13,302 bases of DNA from Stemphylium vesicarium (Eukaryota > Ascomycota > Dothideomycetes > Pleosporales > Pleosporaceae), in assembly GCA_004380135.1 (NCBI GenBank), contig QXCR01000353.1:1-13302 (forward strand), read 5' to 3'. The stretch's first letter is position 1. Each line of letters starts with the position of its first letter. Position numbers and translations under genes: made by a program. The notes beneath the pieces are model-generated. The model worked only from the letters and a program-made list of their open reading frames with translations, was not told the origin of the DNA and did no database searches. Below, one piece after another: positions 1 to 7,385 of the stretch.

Positions 1-274
1 TACGGGACAGTGCGCTCGAGGCTCTCGGCAAGGTAAAGGTAGCGTTTCGATGACGTAGCTCTGTTGACAGCGGTCAATAGCTCGTCGGCATGCAGTAGCG
101 AATACAGCGGGTATTGTCGACAGCCGGGCTCATAACTGTAACTGCGTGAGCAGTGTCTAGTTAGAGGCTGCGGATCAAAGATTGTATTGCTATCTGTTGT
201 CGTGTGTTCTGATCTCTTTTTCTGTTTCCGGAGCTTCCGGCTTAGAGGTAGGTGCCTGCTACAATAGCAAATCA
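1..274. other. Left-edge intergenic DNA, no gene seen
   Basis: I see no reading frame of useful length and no recognisable protein here. Base composition is mixed and not clearly RIP-damaged. If the LTR-like stretch that follows is a 3' LTR, this would be the 3' end of its internal region, but nothing in the sequence proves that. Confidence 0.4.
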
Positions 275-560
275 TGTGACCCTAGTCACGTGGTTACAGG
301 AGAAGAGAGATATTATAATAGGCTAAAGCCTAATTAGCTTATTCCTTAATAGAATCTTAGTCACGTGCGTAGGGCGCACTATTTATAGAATCTGGGTGAG
401 CCGCTAGACACCTAGATTCTGCACTAGCGCGCTAGTAAAACGATATCCCGAGCCGCCGCCCCTAAATGACCTTCAGAGTGTAGCTATCCTTAGTTCCTTT
501 CTCTATCGAATACAATCTTAGTATACCTGTGCGATAGCTCTCCGAGCGTAGCCCCTTACA
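275..560 (+). mobile_element. Possible solo or 3' LTR of a retrotransposon
   Basis: The stretch begins with TGTGAC and ends with CCTTACA, so it has the TG...CA ends of an LTR. It is 286 bp long, within the fungal LTR range. A TATA-like CTATTTATAG lies at about 379-388, where an LTR promoter might be. Against this, the flanking 5-mers (aatca, tatat) do not form a target duplication, and no primer-binding site or polypurine tract is convincing. The right boundary merges into AT-rich sequence. It could also be ordinary intergenic DNA. Confidence 0.22.
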
Positions 561-693
561 TATATATATTCTATTCTACTTTATACTTAGGGAATCTATA
601 TACTCTTCTTAGAGACTATATAGATCTCTTCTTTTCTAAGTAATAGGTCTTATAGAAGTTATACGTATAACTAGTCTATAATAACTTAGTATA
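561..693. other. AT-rich spacer left of transposon copy 1
   Basis: A very AT-rich stretch that opens with a short (TA)n run and is rich in CTATA and TATAG words. This is typical of RIP-damaged intergenic DNA. No gene is visible. Confidence 0.5.
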
Positions 694-763
694 ACGTATG
701 TGGCAAGCGAGTCGCCCACGCAAGCGAGTCGCCCACCCCACTAACTTTGATCACCTTTGAAGC
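694..763 (+). repeat. Left terminal inverted repeat of copy 1
   Basis: It pairs with 2472-2541 at 69 of 70 positions. It contains two exact back-to-back 17-bp units, GCAAGCGAGTCGCCCAC, at 703-719 and 720-736. These are plausible transposase binding sites, as tandem subterminal repeats often are. The flanking TA lies at 692-693. Confidence 0.93.
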
Positions 764-903
764 TCAACCCAACTATGCCTTAACACTAATAAGCTCTAGC
801 GCGCTTATCTAAAGCTAATATATAGCTAACTATCTTATCTCTAAATAAGCATTAAATAAAGACTATACAAGTAGCTGCTTAGGCCTTTAATGTCCCTCGT
901 ACA

Positions 904-2421
904 ACGCTACGCGACCAACGCGCTGGCAAGCCTGCCCGACGCGATTGCCAGCCCAACTCAAGGAAGCTTACCCAGCTAGAAGAGGAGGTGATTGTGAGCT
1001 ATATACTCGACCTAGACCAACGTGGATTTGCGCCTACGTACGCAGCTATACGTGATATGGCTGATAAGCTGCTAGCTGCGCGCGGCGCTGGCCAGGTTGG
1101 GCAGAAGTGGCCAGCCAACTTGGTTAGGCGTACAGAGAGTCTCACGACGTGTTTTAATCGAGCATACGATAGATAGAGAGCCCTATATAAGAATCCAGTC
1201 CTAGTTAGCTCCTAGTTTAAGCTTATAGAGGAGATAAAGGCGACATACAGCATCTACAATAAGGACGTCTACAACTTTAACAAAGCTAGCTTTAGGATAG
1301 GTAAGATTACAACTTAGCTTATTATAATAGAGTTAGAGAGAAGAGGTAGGCTAAAGGCTATCTAGCCTAGTAATCGCGAGTAGGTATCGTTAATCGCTAT
1401 AATTAACGCAGCTAGCTAGTTAATCCCACTATTCTTTATCTTTGCTAGCTAGTATCACCTGTCTGCCTAGTACGAGGAAGATATCCCACGCGACTGGGCG
1501 ATCGCAGTTAGCGACAACAGCTAGACGAACAACGAGCTAGGAGTTGAGTGGCTGAAGCACTTTAACGCCCACACGAAGACTCGTGTTGTAGGTGCGCGTC
1601 GCCTGCTTATCCTTGACGGCCATGAGAGCCACCACTCTCTCGAGTTTCAAGAGCTCTGTAAGGAGAACAATATCTACACGCTCTGTATGCCACCTCACTC
1701 ATCTCATCTACTCCAACCTCTTGACGTTGGCTGCTTCTCGCCATTGAAGCGTGCGTACAGCCGTGAGGTGGAGAGCCTGATCCGCCACCACATCAACCAC
1801 ATCACGAAGCTCGAGTTTCTGCCAGCGTTTAAGGTAGCGTTTAATCGATCGTTCACGTTAGCTAATATATCCTCAGCTTTCCGCGGCGCAGGCCTTGTTC
1901 CTCTCCAGCCAGACGCTGTCCTATCGAAGCTAGACGTGCAGCTCCGTACGCCTACTCCAGCTGCTCTACCAGAGGCTCCCTAGGAGGCTCGTACGCCGAG
2001 CAACGTACGTGAGCTTGAGGCTCAATCAACGTTAATACGTGATCGCGTGCGACAGCACAAGAGCTCATCACCAGCTTCGATTATTAAGGCGATTAACTAG
2101 CTTAAGAAGGGCGCTAAGGTAATAAAACTCTTAGCTAAGCTAATGCGCGATCGGATCACCAGCCTTAAGAGAGCTAACGAAGCGGCGTCAACGCGTAAGC
2201 AGCGCAAGAAAAAGCGACTTCAGAAGCGTGGGGTCTTAACAAAGGGAGCTAGAGAGGATATACTCGCTCAAAAGGAGGCTGACCAGCAGATAGAGCGTGA
2301 ACAGCGTCAAGGTGGAGAGCGATCAGGCCTTAGCCGCCAGGCTCTTGCGCGCTGCACAAGGTGCAGAGAGACTAGGCATAACTCACGTACGTGCCAAAAG
2401 GATACTCTAGGTACTACTTAA
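904..2421 (+). pseudogene. Transposase (CENP-B/Tc5-type HTH, DDE_1 superfamily, C-terminal zinc knuckle), 11 premature stops
   Basis: One register of about 506 codons runs from 904 to the TAA at 2419-2421 without a frameshift. Eleven in-frame TAG codons break it, at 1174, 1213, 1315, 1363, 1381, 1417, 1450, 1468, 1522, 1981 and 2098. The N-terminal part (about 904-1176) matches the Tc5/CENP-B-type DNA-binding region, with GFAPTYAA and RDMADKLLAARGAG. The DDE core shows FNKASF at about 1276-1293, where the family usually has FDExGF, so the first catalytic Asp reads Asn. DGHESH follows at 1615 (second Asp) and HSSHLLQPLDVGCF ends near 1736 (third Asp at 1723-1725). The tail carries a zinc knuckle, CTRCRETRHNSRTC. 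The true start codon is uncertain: the ATG at 890 is in another frame, and the minus-strand sister copy has ATG directly before the equivalent codon. The gene is dead. Confidence 0.9.
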
Positions 2422-2471
2422 TCTACTCTATTAATATCTATATATTATCTCAAAAGGTGGTTGAGTTGCAC

Positions 2472-2541
2472 GCTTCAAAGGTGATCAAAGTTGGTGGGGT
2501 GGGCGACTCGCTTGCGTGGGCGACTCGCTTGCCACATACGT
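2472..2541 (-). repeat. Right terminal inverted repeat of copy 1
   Basis: This is the reverse complement of 694-763 with a single mismatch in the CCCAC[T/C]AACTTT stretch, a C/T difference of RIP type. It also holds two tandem 17-bp units on the minus strand. The flanking TA is at 2542-2543. Confidence 0.93.
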
Positions 2542-2543
2542 TA

Positions 2544-3078
2544 CCCAACTAAAGATGATGGATTTAGCGACGAAAACAAGACATTTCAGCGATTGTACAT
2601 AAGCTGGTTTTCTCAGCCTTGTAGCCCTGGTCACAGTGGCTGGTTTCTAGGTGCACAACTGGCTCTAACCAAAATCTTCTTTCTTGTTGATGCCAAGCTA
2701 ACAGAACAGGCTGATTGGCGGTGTCCAAAATCTGGTTTTTCATCCTGGCATACCGGTATGATCTCTGAAATTGCGTAATAGACAAGCTGCTGCACGCCAC
2801 AGGTGCCTACCAACTCAGTTAGATTAGCCAGAGAGTATAGAACATGCCTGTAAGCTTGAAATTATTTGTTAAATTGAAGAAAAAAAACGGTGTGGTACCT
2901 CCGTAATGCAACCAGCATCACGAAGAACAATTAATTCAGGGAATCTAACTAAAATTTAAGTAAGTTATAGTATATAAGTGTAACGGCTGTAGCTTAATCG
3001 CCGTGGGTTAAGCAGATTATAAGATCAAACACTATGCTCTGTTAAAAATTATAACTAATACCACGTTTGTCTTTAAAC
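2544..3078. other. Spacer between the two transposon copies
   Basis: It holds open frames (for example 2491-2778 plus, 2564-2800 minus) that overlap on both strands, run into the transposon end and resemble no protein I know. The second half (about 2930-3060) is AT-rich. A weak stem, CTTAA/TTAAG, lies at about 2993-3011. I see no gene. Confidence 0.5.
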
Positions 3079-3080
3079 TA

Positions 3081-3147
3081 ACATGTTTTATAAGCGAGTC
3101 GTCCTTACAAGCAAGGTATCTACCCTACTAACTTTAATTACCTTTAA
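3081..3147 (+). repeat. Terminal inverted repeat of copy 2 (window-left end)
   Basis: It is the inverse of 4518-4584. The outer 17-bp unit is well kept, but the inner one (around ACAAGCAAGGTATCT) has drifted, so the tandem structure has decayed on this side only. Confidence 0.85.
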
Positions 3148-3201
3148 AGCTACGCAACGCAATAATATTAAAAGGTAGGATAAAGTAATTAATATAGTAG
3201 A

Positions 3202-4377
3202 TTAAATAGTATCTACAGCATCCTTTTTACACGTTCGTGAGTTATGCCCAGTCTCCCTGCACCTCCTGCAGCGCGCAATAGCCTGGCGGCTAAGGCCTGA
3301 TCGCTCACCACCTTGACGCTGTTCACGCTCAATCTGCTGGTCAGCCTCCTTTTGAGCTAGTATATCCTCTCCCTCTCCCTTTGTTAAGACCCCACGCTGC
3401 TGTATACGCTTTTTTTACGCTGTTTACGCACTGATGCCACAGTATTAGCCTTCTCAAGGCTGGCGATCCGATCCCGCATTAGCTCAGCTGAAAGCATCAT
3501 CACCTCAGCACCCTTCTTAAGCTGGTTAATTGCTTCAATAATAGAGGCAGGCGATGAGCTCTTATGCCCCCGAACGCGATTACGTATCAACGTTGATTGA
3601 GCCTCTAGCTCACGTACGTTGCTCGGCGTGCGAGCCTCCCAGGGAGCCTCTGGTAGAAGAGCTGGAGTAGGCGTACGGAGCTGTACGTCTAGCTTTAATA
3701 GCACAGTATCTGGCTAGAGAGGCACAAGGCCTGCGCCTCGAAAGGCTAAGCGAATATTAGATGAGGTGAACGATCGCCTAGTCGCGTGGGATCTCTGCTT
3801 CCTCGTACCAGGCGGACAGGTGATACTAGCCAGCAAAGATAAGGAATAGTAAGACTGCCCAGCTAGCAGCGTTAATCACAGCGATCGCTATCACCTACTC
3901 GCGGTTACTAGGCTAGATAGTCTTTAGCCTACTTCTCTTTTCTAACCCTATAATAACTAGCTAAGTCTAGATCTTACCTATTATAAAGCTAGCCTTATTA
4001 AAGTTGTAGATATCCTTATTATAGATACTATACTTAGCCTTTATATCCTCTACTAGCTTAAACTAGCGGCTAATTAGCACAGAATCCTCGCATAGAGCTC
4101 TCTGCCTGTCGTACGCTCGATTGAAACGCGTCGTGAGACTGTCTGTACGCTTAACGAAGTTGCGCGGCCAGTGGACGCCAACCTGGCCTGCGCCGCGTGC
4201 AGCTAGCAGCTTATCGGCCATATCGCGTACAGCCGCGTACGTAGGCCCAAATCCACGTGTATCTAAGTTGAGTATATGTCTGACAATCACCTGCTCCTCT
4301 AGCTGGGTGAGCTTCTTCGAGTTGGGCTGGCAATCGCGTCGTGCAGGCCTGCCGGCGCGTCGGTCGCGTAGCGTCAT
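3202..4377 (-). pseudogene. Transposase remnant lacking the DDE core
   Basis: The first 104 codons from the ATG at 4377-4375 are open and encode the DNA-binding region, with GFGPTYAAVRDMADKLLAAR and FNRAYDRQRAL. Stops follow at once. Further in, the frame keeps recognisable pieces such as FNKASF, and the C-terminal part from about 3704 down to the TAA at 3204-3202. That part includes an intact zinc knuckle, CRRCRETGHNSRTC. The segment with DGHESH and QPLDVGC is absent, removed by the internal deletion. Copy 2 keeps CAG (Gln) in YDRQRAL where copy 1 has TAG. The remnant cannot be catalytic; a short DNA-binding product is conceivable but unproven. Confidence 0.88.
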
Positions 4378-4517
4378 TCGAGGGACGTTAAACGCGCGAG
4401 CAGTAGCTCTCTTAGTCTAAATCTAGTAGCTATTAAAAGATAATATAGTAAGCTATACATTAGCTTTAGATAAGCGCAATAGAGCTTATTAGCGTTAAGG
4501 CATAACTAATTTAATTT

Positions 4518-4584
4518 CTAAAGGTAATTAAAGTTAGTGGGGTGGACGACTCGCTTATAAGGACGACTCGCTTATAAAACACGT
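4518..4584 (-). repeat. Terminal inverted repeat of copy 2 (window-right end)
   Basis: Read on the minus strand, it holds two tandem 17-bp units, TTATAAGCGAGTCGTCC, followed by a CCCCACTAACTTTAATTACC stretch. This parallels copy 1, with GATC changed to AATT. Confidence 0.85.
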
Positions 4585-4586
4585 TA

Positions 4587-5052
4587 GAGAGATAGCAGTC
4601 TGCATGATACTTCAATAGTAAGATTGCGGCGAGGATAAAGCGCAATGAAGGGCACACTTTGCCTACAAACACACATAAAAATATGCGCCGCCACTCCCTC
4701 TTCTCTTAAACTTCCCGTAAGTTATTGCCCCACTCGGACTGACTGGTCTGTCTACCTTACGCAACGTTCACTTTTTCGATTTAAACCCAAAATTATTAAT
4801 TGCAACATCATCACTATGCTTCCAATCGCTAAATCTCTATACCCTTCACTATTGCCAACGCAGCATTGTACATTACACATCTCGTATTCGCTACTTGCAC
4901 CCCGCTACATCATGCTCCTCAAAAAACCCTGCACCATATCCAAAAACAAGAAAAGAAACTAGGCCAAAAGGAGCCAAAACGATCGACAGAGATGACCTCT
5001 AGGGGAGGAAAGCGTCGTTACCTTTCCTGATGTTGGACAACGTGGCATCCTG
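4587..5052. other. Spacer between transposon copy 2 and the aminotransferase gene
   Basis: The open frame at 4645-4962 plus has no family resemblance and a low-complexity, pyrimidine-rich and A-rich composition, so I treat it as chance. The part next to 5053 should include the 3' untranslated region of the minus-strand aminotransferase. No other feature is seen. Confidence 0.5.
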
Positions 5053-6390
5053 TTAGGCACGACTTTTTTCCGGAAACCCTGAAACCTCCCAACACCATCC
5101 TTCCCTGTCATCTGCTTTGCCGCGCTGTATCGTATTCATAATGTTCGCCAGCCTCATAAGATTCCAGGTTTCATAATTACCAGGAAATGTGAACTGATCA
5201 CCGGTCGACAGTCTTTCGATGCTCTCGATCGGAACAGCACATGCGGCTGTGCCACATGCTACCACCTCGTCGAGATCTTTGGTTGATAACAATGGAAGCT
5301 GTCAAGTAATTTCTAGCGTTAGTATTGTCATAGCATTGTGGAAGAAAAGGGTACAAGATAAAACGTGTCGCTACGTCACTAAGCTTACTGTACTTACCTC
5401 GACTGTTTGAACGATCCATCCCTCCCGTTTAGCGAGTACGGCAAGACTCTTGCTCGTCGTACTGTCCATGGCGTTATCTGCCTTTGGGACAACGAGCACA
5501 TGTTGACCGTCTTCTGCGATTCTATGTCCCAAAAAAGCGCTCGTCGAAAATTCTTCCACATAGGATTGTGTCGCACTGTCGAGATGCAGCACAATATCAT
5601 AGCCCATTTTTGAAGCTTTCCCGATATGCCTCCAAACCTAAAGCATTTCGACGCATAAATTAGAAAAACGGTTCGCGACGTTGCGTATGGCCTCTGTGAT
5701 TACTTAGTGACTCACCGGAGCATAATTCCCGCCAACCTTGTATCTGCCCATTCCCCGCGGCGCCGACCTGTCAAACTCATCGCTGACGAGGGCCTTCATG
5801 GCCTTTTGTCCATGATGGGGCCTCGCCGGTTGGACGTATACCGCTAATATCACCTCGTCGCACAGGCCCCATAGGCCGGTAGATGATCCAAATAGCACGG
5901 GTCGGATGTAAAGAAACGACGACGCCGCCGAATCCGCCGGTGGGACATACTCTACGTTTTCTGCCACTGCTTTCCGGACACACTCAAGGAACAGGTCTTG
6001 AGGAGGTGGAGGGAGGCAGACCGACGCCGCGGATCCCGCCATGCGATTGGCGTGGAATTCGGGTCGGAATATCACGATGCGTTCCCTCTCCCCCGCGGTG
6101 CGAAATGCTTTCATTCCCTCGTAACATTGCTGGCCGTAGTTCAAGGCCGGGCTGAGGCCTGATATGGAGATATCCGTACCGCTCACGAGAGTGGGCGCAC
6201 TCCATGTGCCCATAGAGAAACTAAAGCGGGCCTCGATGTGACCGTTAACTGGGATAAACTTGGTTGCAGAAAAGTTCTCCCACTCTGGTATAGTTATAAG
6301 AATGCATTAGTGTCTAAGTCTCTTGCTGTGGCTTCATGCGATCTAAAGGCGTAACTTACCGAAATCTGCCTTTGGACTTGGAGGCGACAT
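5053..6390 (-). CDS. Branched-chain amino acid aminotransferase (PLP fold type IV), four exons
   Basis: The predicted enzyme swaps the amino group between leucine, isoleucine or valine and 2-oxoglutarate, using PLP. Exons on the minus strand are 6390-6360, 6284-5716, 5637-5398 and 5298-5053. They join in frame to 361 residues, the usual length for BCATs. Donors are GTAAGT, GTGAGT and GTAAGT; acceptors are CAG, TAG and CAG; branch sites include CTAAT and a perfect TACTAAC. Motifs in order are NGHIEARFSFSMGTWSAP, LNYGQQCYEGMKAFR, GRYKVGGNYAP with the Schiff-base lysine at about residue 193, HLDS...EEFSTSAF at 218-235, and ACGTA near 294-298 for phosphate binding. The Asn usual in EFSTSNF is Ala here. 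No targeting peptide precedes the fold, so a cytosolic enzyme is likely. Paralogues of this kind occur in fungal peptide-metabolite clusters, but ordinary metabolism is equally possible. Confidence 0.92.
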
Positions 6391-6604
6391 ATTCAAATTT
6401 TAATCTAAACTGTATGCAATTAGGTTGATCTAAACTCCGGACAGAATTATGGCGAAGTACGAGGTATAGGTTTAATATAGGTCTGTAAAGGATCACTCTA
6501 GGAGCTTGTAAATGCTGACGAGGATTTCACGGAAAAGTCTCTATATCACTGATTACTAGATATAATTGAAGTTTTTTAGTACTCATTATATTACTAACTT
6601 TACC
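6391..6604. promoter_or_regulatory. Upstream region of the aminotransferase gene
   Basis: This AT-rich 214-bp stretch lies between the aminotransferase start and the next minus-strand reading frame. It must hold at least part of the aminotransferase promoter. I see no clear TATA box or known operator, so this call rests on position only. Confidence 0.35.
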
Positions 6605-6889
6605 TTAGATAAGAGTGAAGCGGGTGTTAACGAGGCTTTGATTGATTTTCTCTGGCGGTGGCTGTGTTAGGTATTGTTTACTACGCCGCGGCTTACCGCA
6701 GCGACTGCAGTACATTGCTTGAACCCGAACCCTAGGTCCTGTCAGCTGAAGATCCATATGCGACACGAAAGTGAGCGCCGTATCACCACCGATACGTGCT
6801 AACCGAAAAACATCCCTGAGTTCTTCAAGGAAGAAGTCATATTGGGGTTGCGCGGCTTCAGAGTAATCAAGACAGCTTAGAGAAGCCAT
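6605..6889 (-). CDS. Small hypothetical protein or gene remnant, doubtful
   Basis: This single-exon frame of 94 codons is not recognised with confidence. It starts MASLSCLDYSEAAQPQYDFF and has an acidic, leucine-rich first half. A CSRCGKPRRSKQY segment follows near residues 60-72. That segment recalls the CxxCGxxRSxxY pattern of small fungal hypothetical proteins, which usually have a second Cys pair further on; here the end is only a short non-cysteine tail. This suggests a truncated remnant or a chance frame. It lies upstream of and in the same direction as the aminotransferase, 215 bp away. GC content is higher than in the flanking DNA, which favours a coding origin. Confidence 0.3.
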   Translation of the reverse strand: MASLSCLDYSEAAQPQYDFFLEELRDVFRLARIGGDTALTFVSHMDLQLTGPRVRVQAMYCSRCGKPRRSKQYLTQPPPEKINQSLVNTRFTLI

Positions 6890-7385
6890 TGCGTGCTGCA
6901 GTTACTTCAAAAATAGTAACGGCGCATGGCTTTCTTATTCAGTATATCAAAGGCACACAACAGACAGGAGCTTGATGTTTTATCCGGATGCTAGGGCAAA
7001 TATGAGTCGCAAACCGAAATCAAACTGTTGCGTCACTGATCTTCGTAGCTGCTGCCGCCTCATGATGTTTGAGCTTACTGTACTGACGTTGGAGGCGTTC
7101 CGAATTACATTGGCTGCAAACCCTAGTCTTTCGAAGGGGAGAACACTCCAAAGATTTCAGCTGCAATAGCCCCCAACTCCTTGGTATGATTCGGTGTAGC
7201 TCCGCCACTGCGACCGCCTGCATAACTGCACCACACAGTACGCTTGGATCTTACTATTGAATTACTACTGTTGGCAACACAGTCTTTCGTGTCGTGTGCT
7301 CCATATACTTGGCTATTCGGACTTCTGCTTTTTATTCTATTCATCTCTCCTCTATTCCCAATAGAAAAAACGTTCGGCCTTCAGC
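6890..7385. promoter_or_regulatory. Intergenic region upstream of the RTA1-type gene
   Basis: The region holds several overlapping short frames on both strands with no family resemblance. Just before the ATG at 7386 there is a CT-rich leader (about 7325-7365, with CATCTCTCCTCTATTCCC), which is usual for fungal 5' untranslated regions. It probably carries the RTA1-type gene promoter. No TATA box is convincing. Confidence 0.4.

Larger units (their letters stand above)
694..2541 (+). mobile_element. Pogo/Fot1-type DNA transposon, complete but RIP-inactivated (copy 1)
   Basis: The element is 1848 bp, the size usual for fungal Fot1-like members of the Tc1/mariner-pogo superfamily. It is bounded by 70-bp terminal inverted repeats (694-763 and 2472-2541) that differ at one base, a C/T transition. 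TA dinucleotides at 692-693 and 2542-2543 give the TA target duplication expected of this superfamily. The interior encodes one transposase in plus orientation, broken by stops. The inverted repeats themselves escaped heavy damage and keep their CpG-rich 17-bp tandem units. A related, shorter copy lies 539 bp away on the opposite strand. Confidence 0.93.
3081..4584 (-). mobile_element. Pogo/Fot1-type transposon, internally deleted non-autonomous copy (copy 2)
   Basis: This 1504-bp element has terminal inverted repeats at about 3081-3147 and 4518-4584 and is flanked by TA at 3079-3080 and 4585-4586. Its ends share the AAGCGAGTCG core with copy 1 but differ elsewhere (TTATAAGCGAGTCGTCC units), partly by non-RIP changes. 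It is therefore a divergent subfamily member and not a fresh duplicate. It lies on the minus strand, tail to tail with copy 1. A 347-bp segment equivalent to 1505-1851 of copy 1 is missing at a CGATCG junction (3771-3776). It cannot make an active transposase but still has recognisable ends. Confidence 0.9.

Noticed and set aside
2491..2813. Overlapping frames on both strands to the right of copy 1
   Set aside because: They overlap each other on opposite strands, one starts inside the transposon inverted repeat, and none has recognisable features.
2990..3060. A tRNA-like stretch with GGCTGTAGCTTAA and a small stem
   Set aside because: No acceptor stem, anticodon arm or TpsiC arm can be formed.
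4121..4420. 99-codon plus-strand frame at the end of copy 2
   Set aside because: It is the antisense of the transposase DNA-binding region.
4645..4962. 105-codon plus-strand frame
   Set aside because: Low-complexity composition with no domain or codon signature, downstream of a minus-strand gene.
6690..6725. A 35-nt GTAAGC...CTAACACAG stretch inside the 6605-6889 frame that looks like an intron
   Set aside because: It is too short for a fungal intron, and the branch site would be only a few bases from the acceptor.
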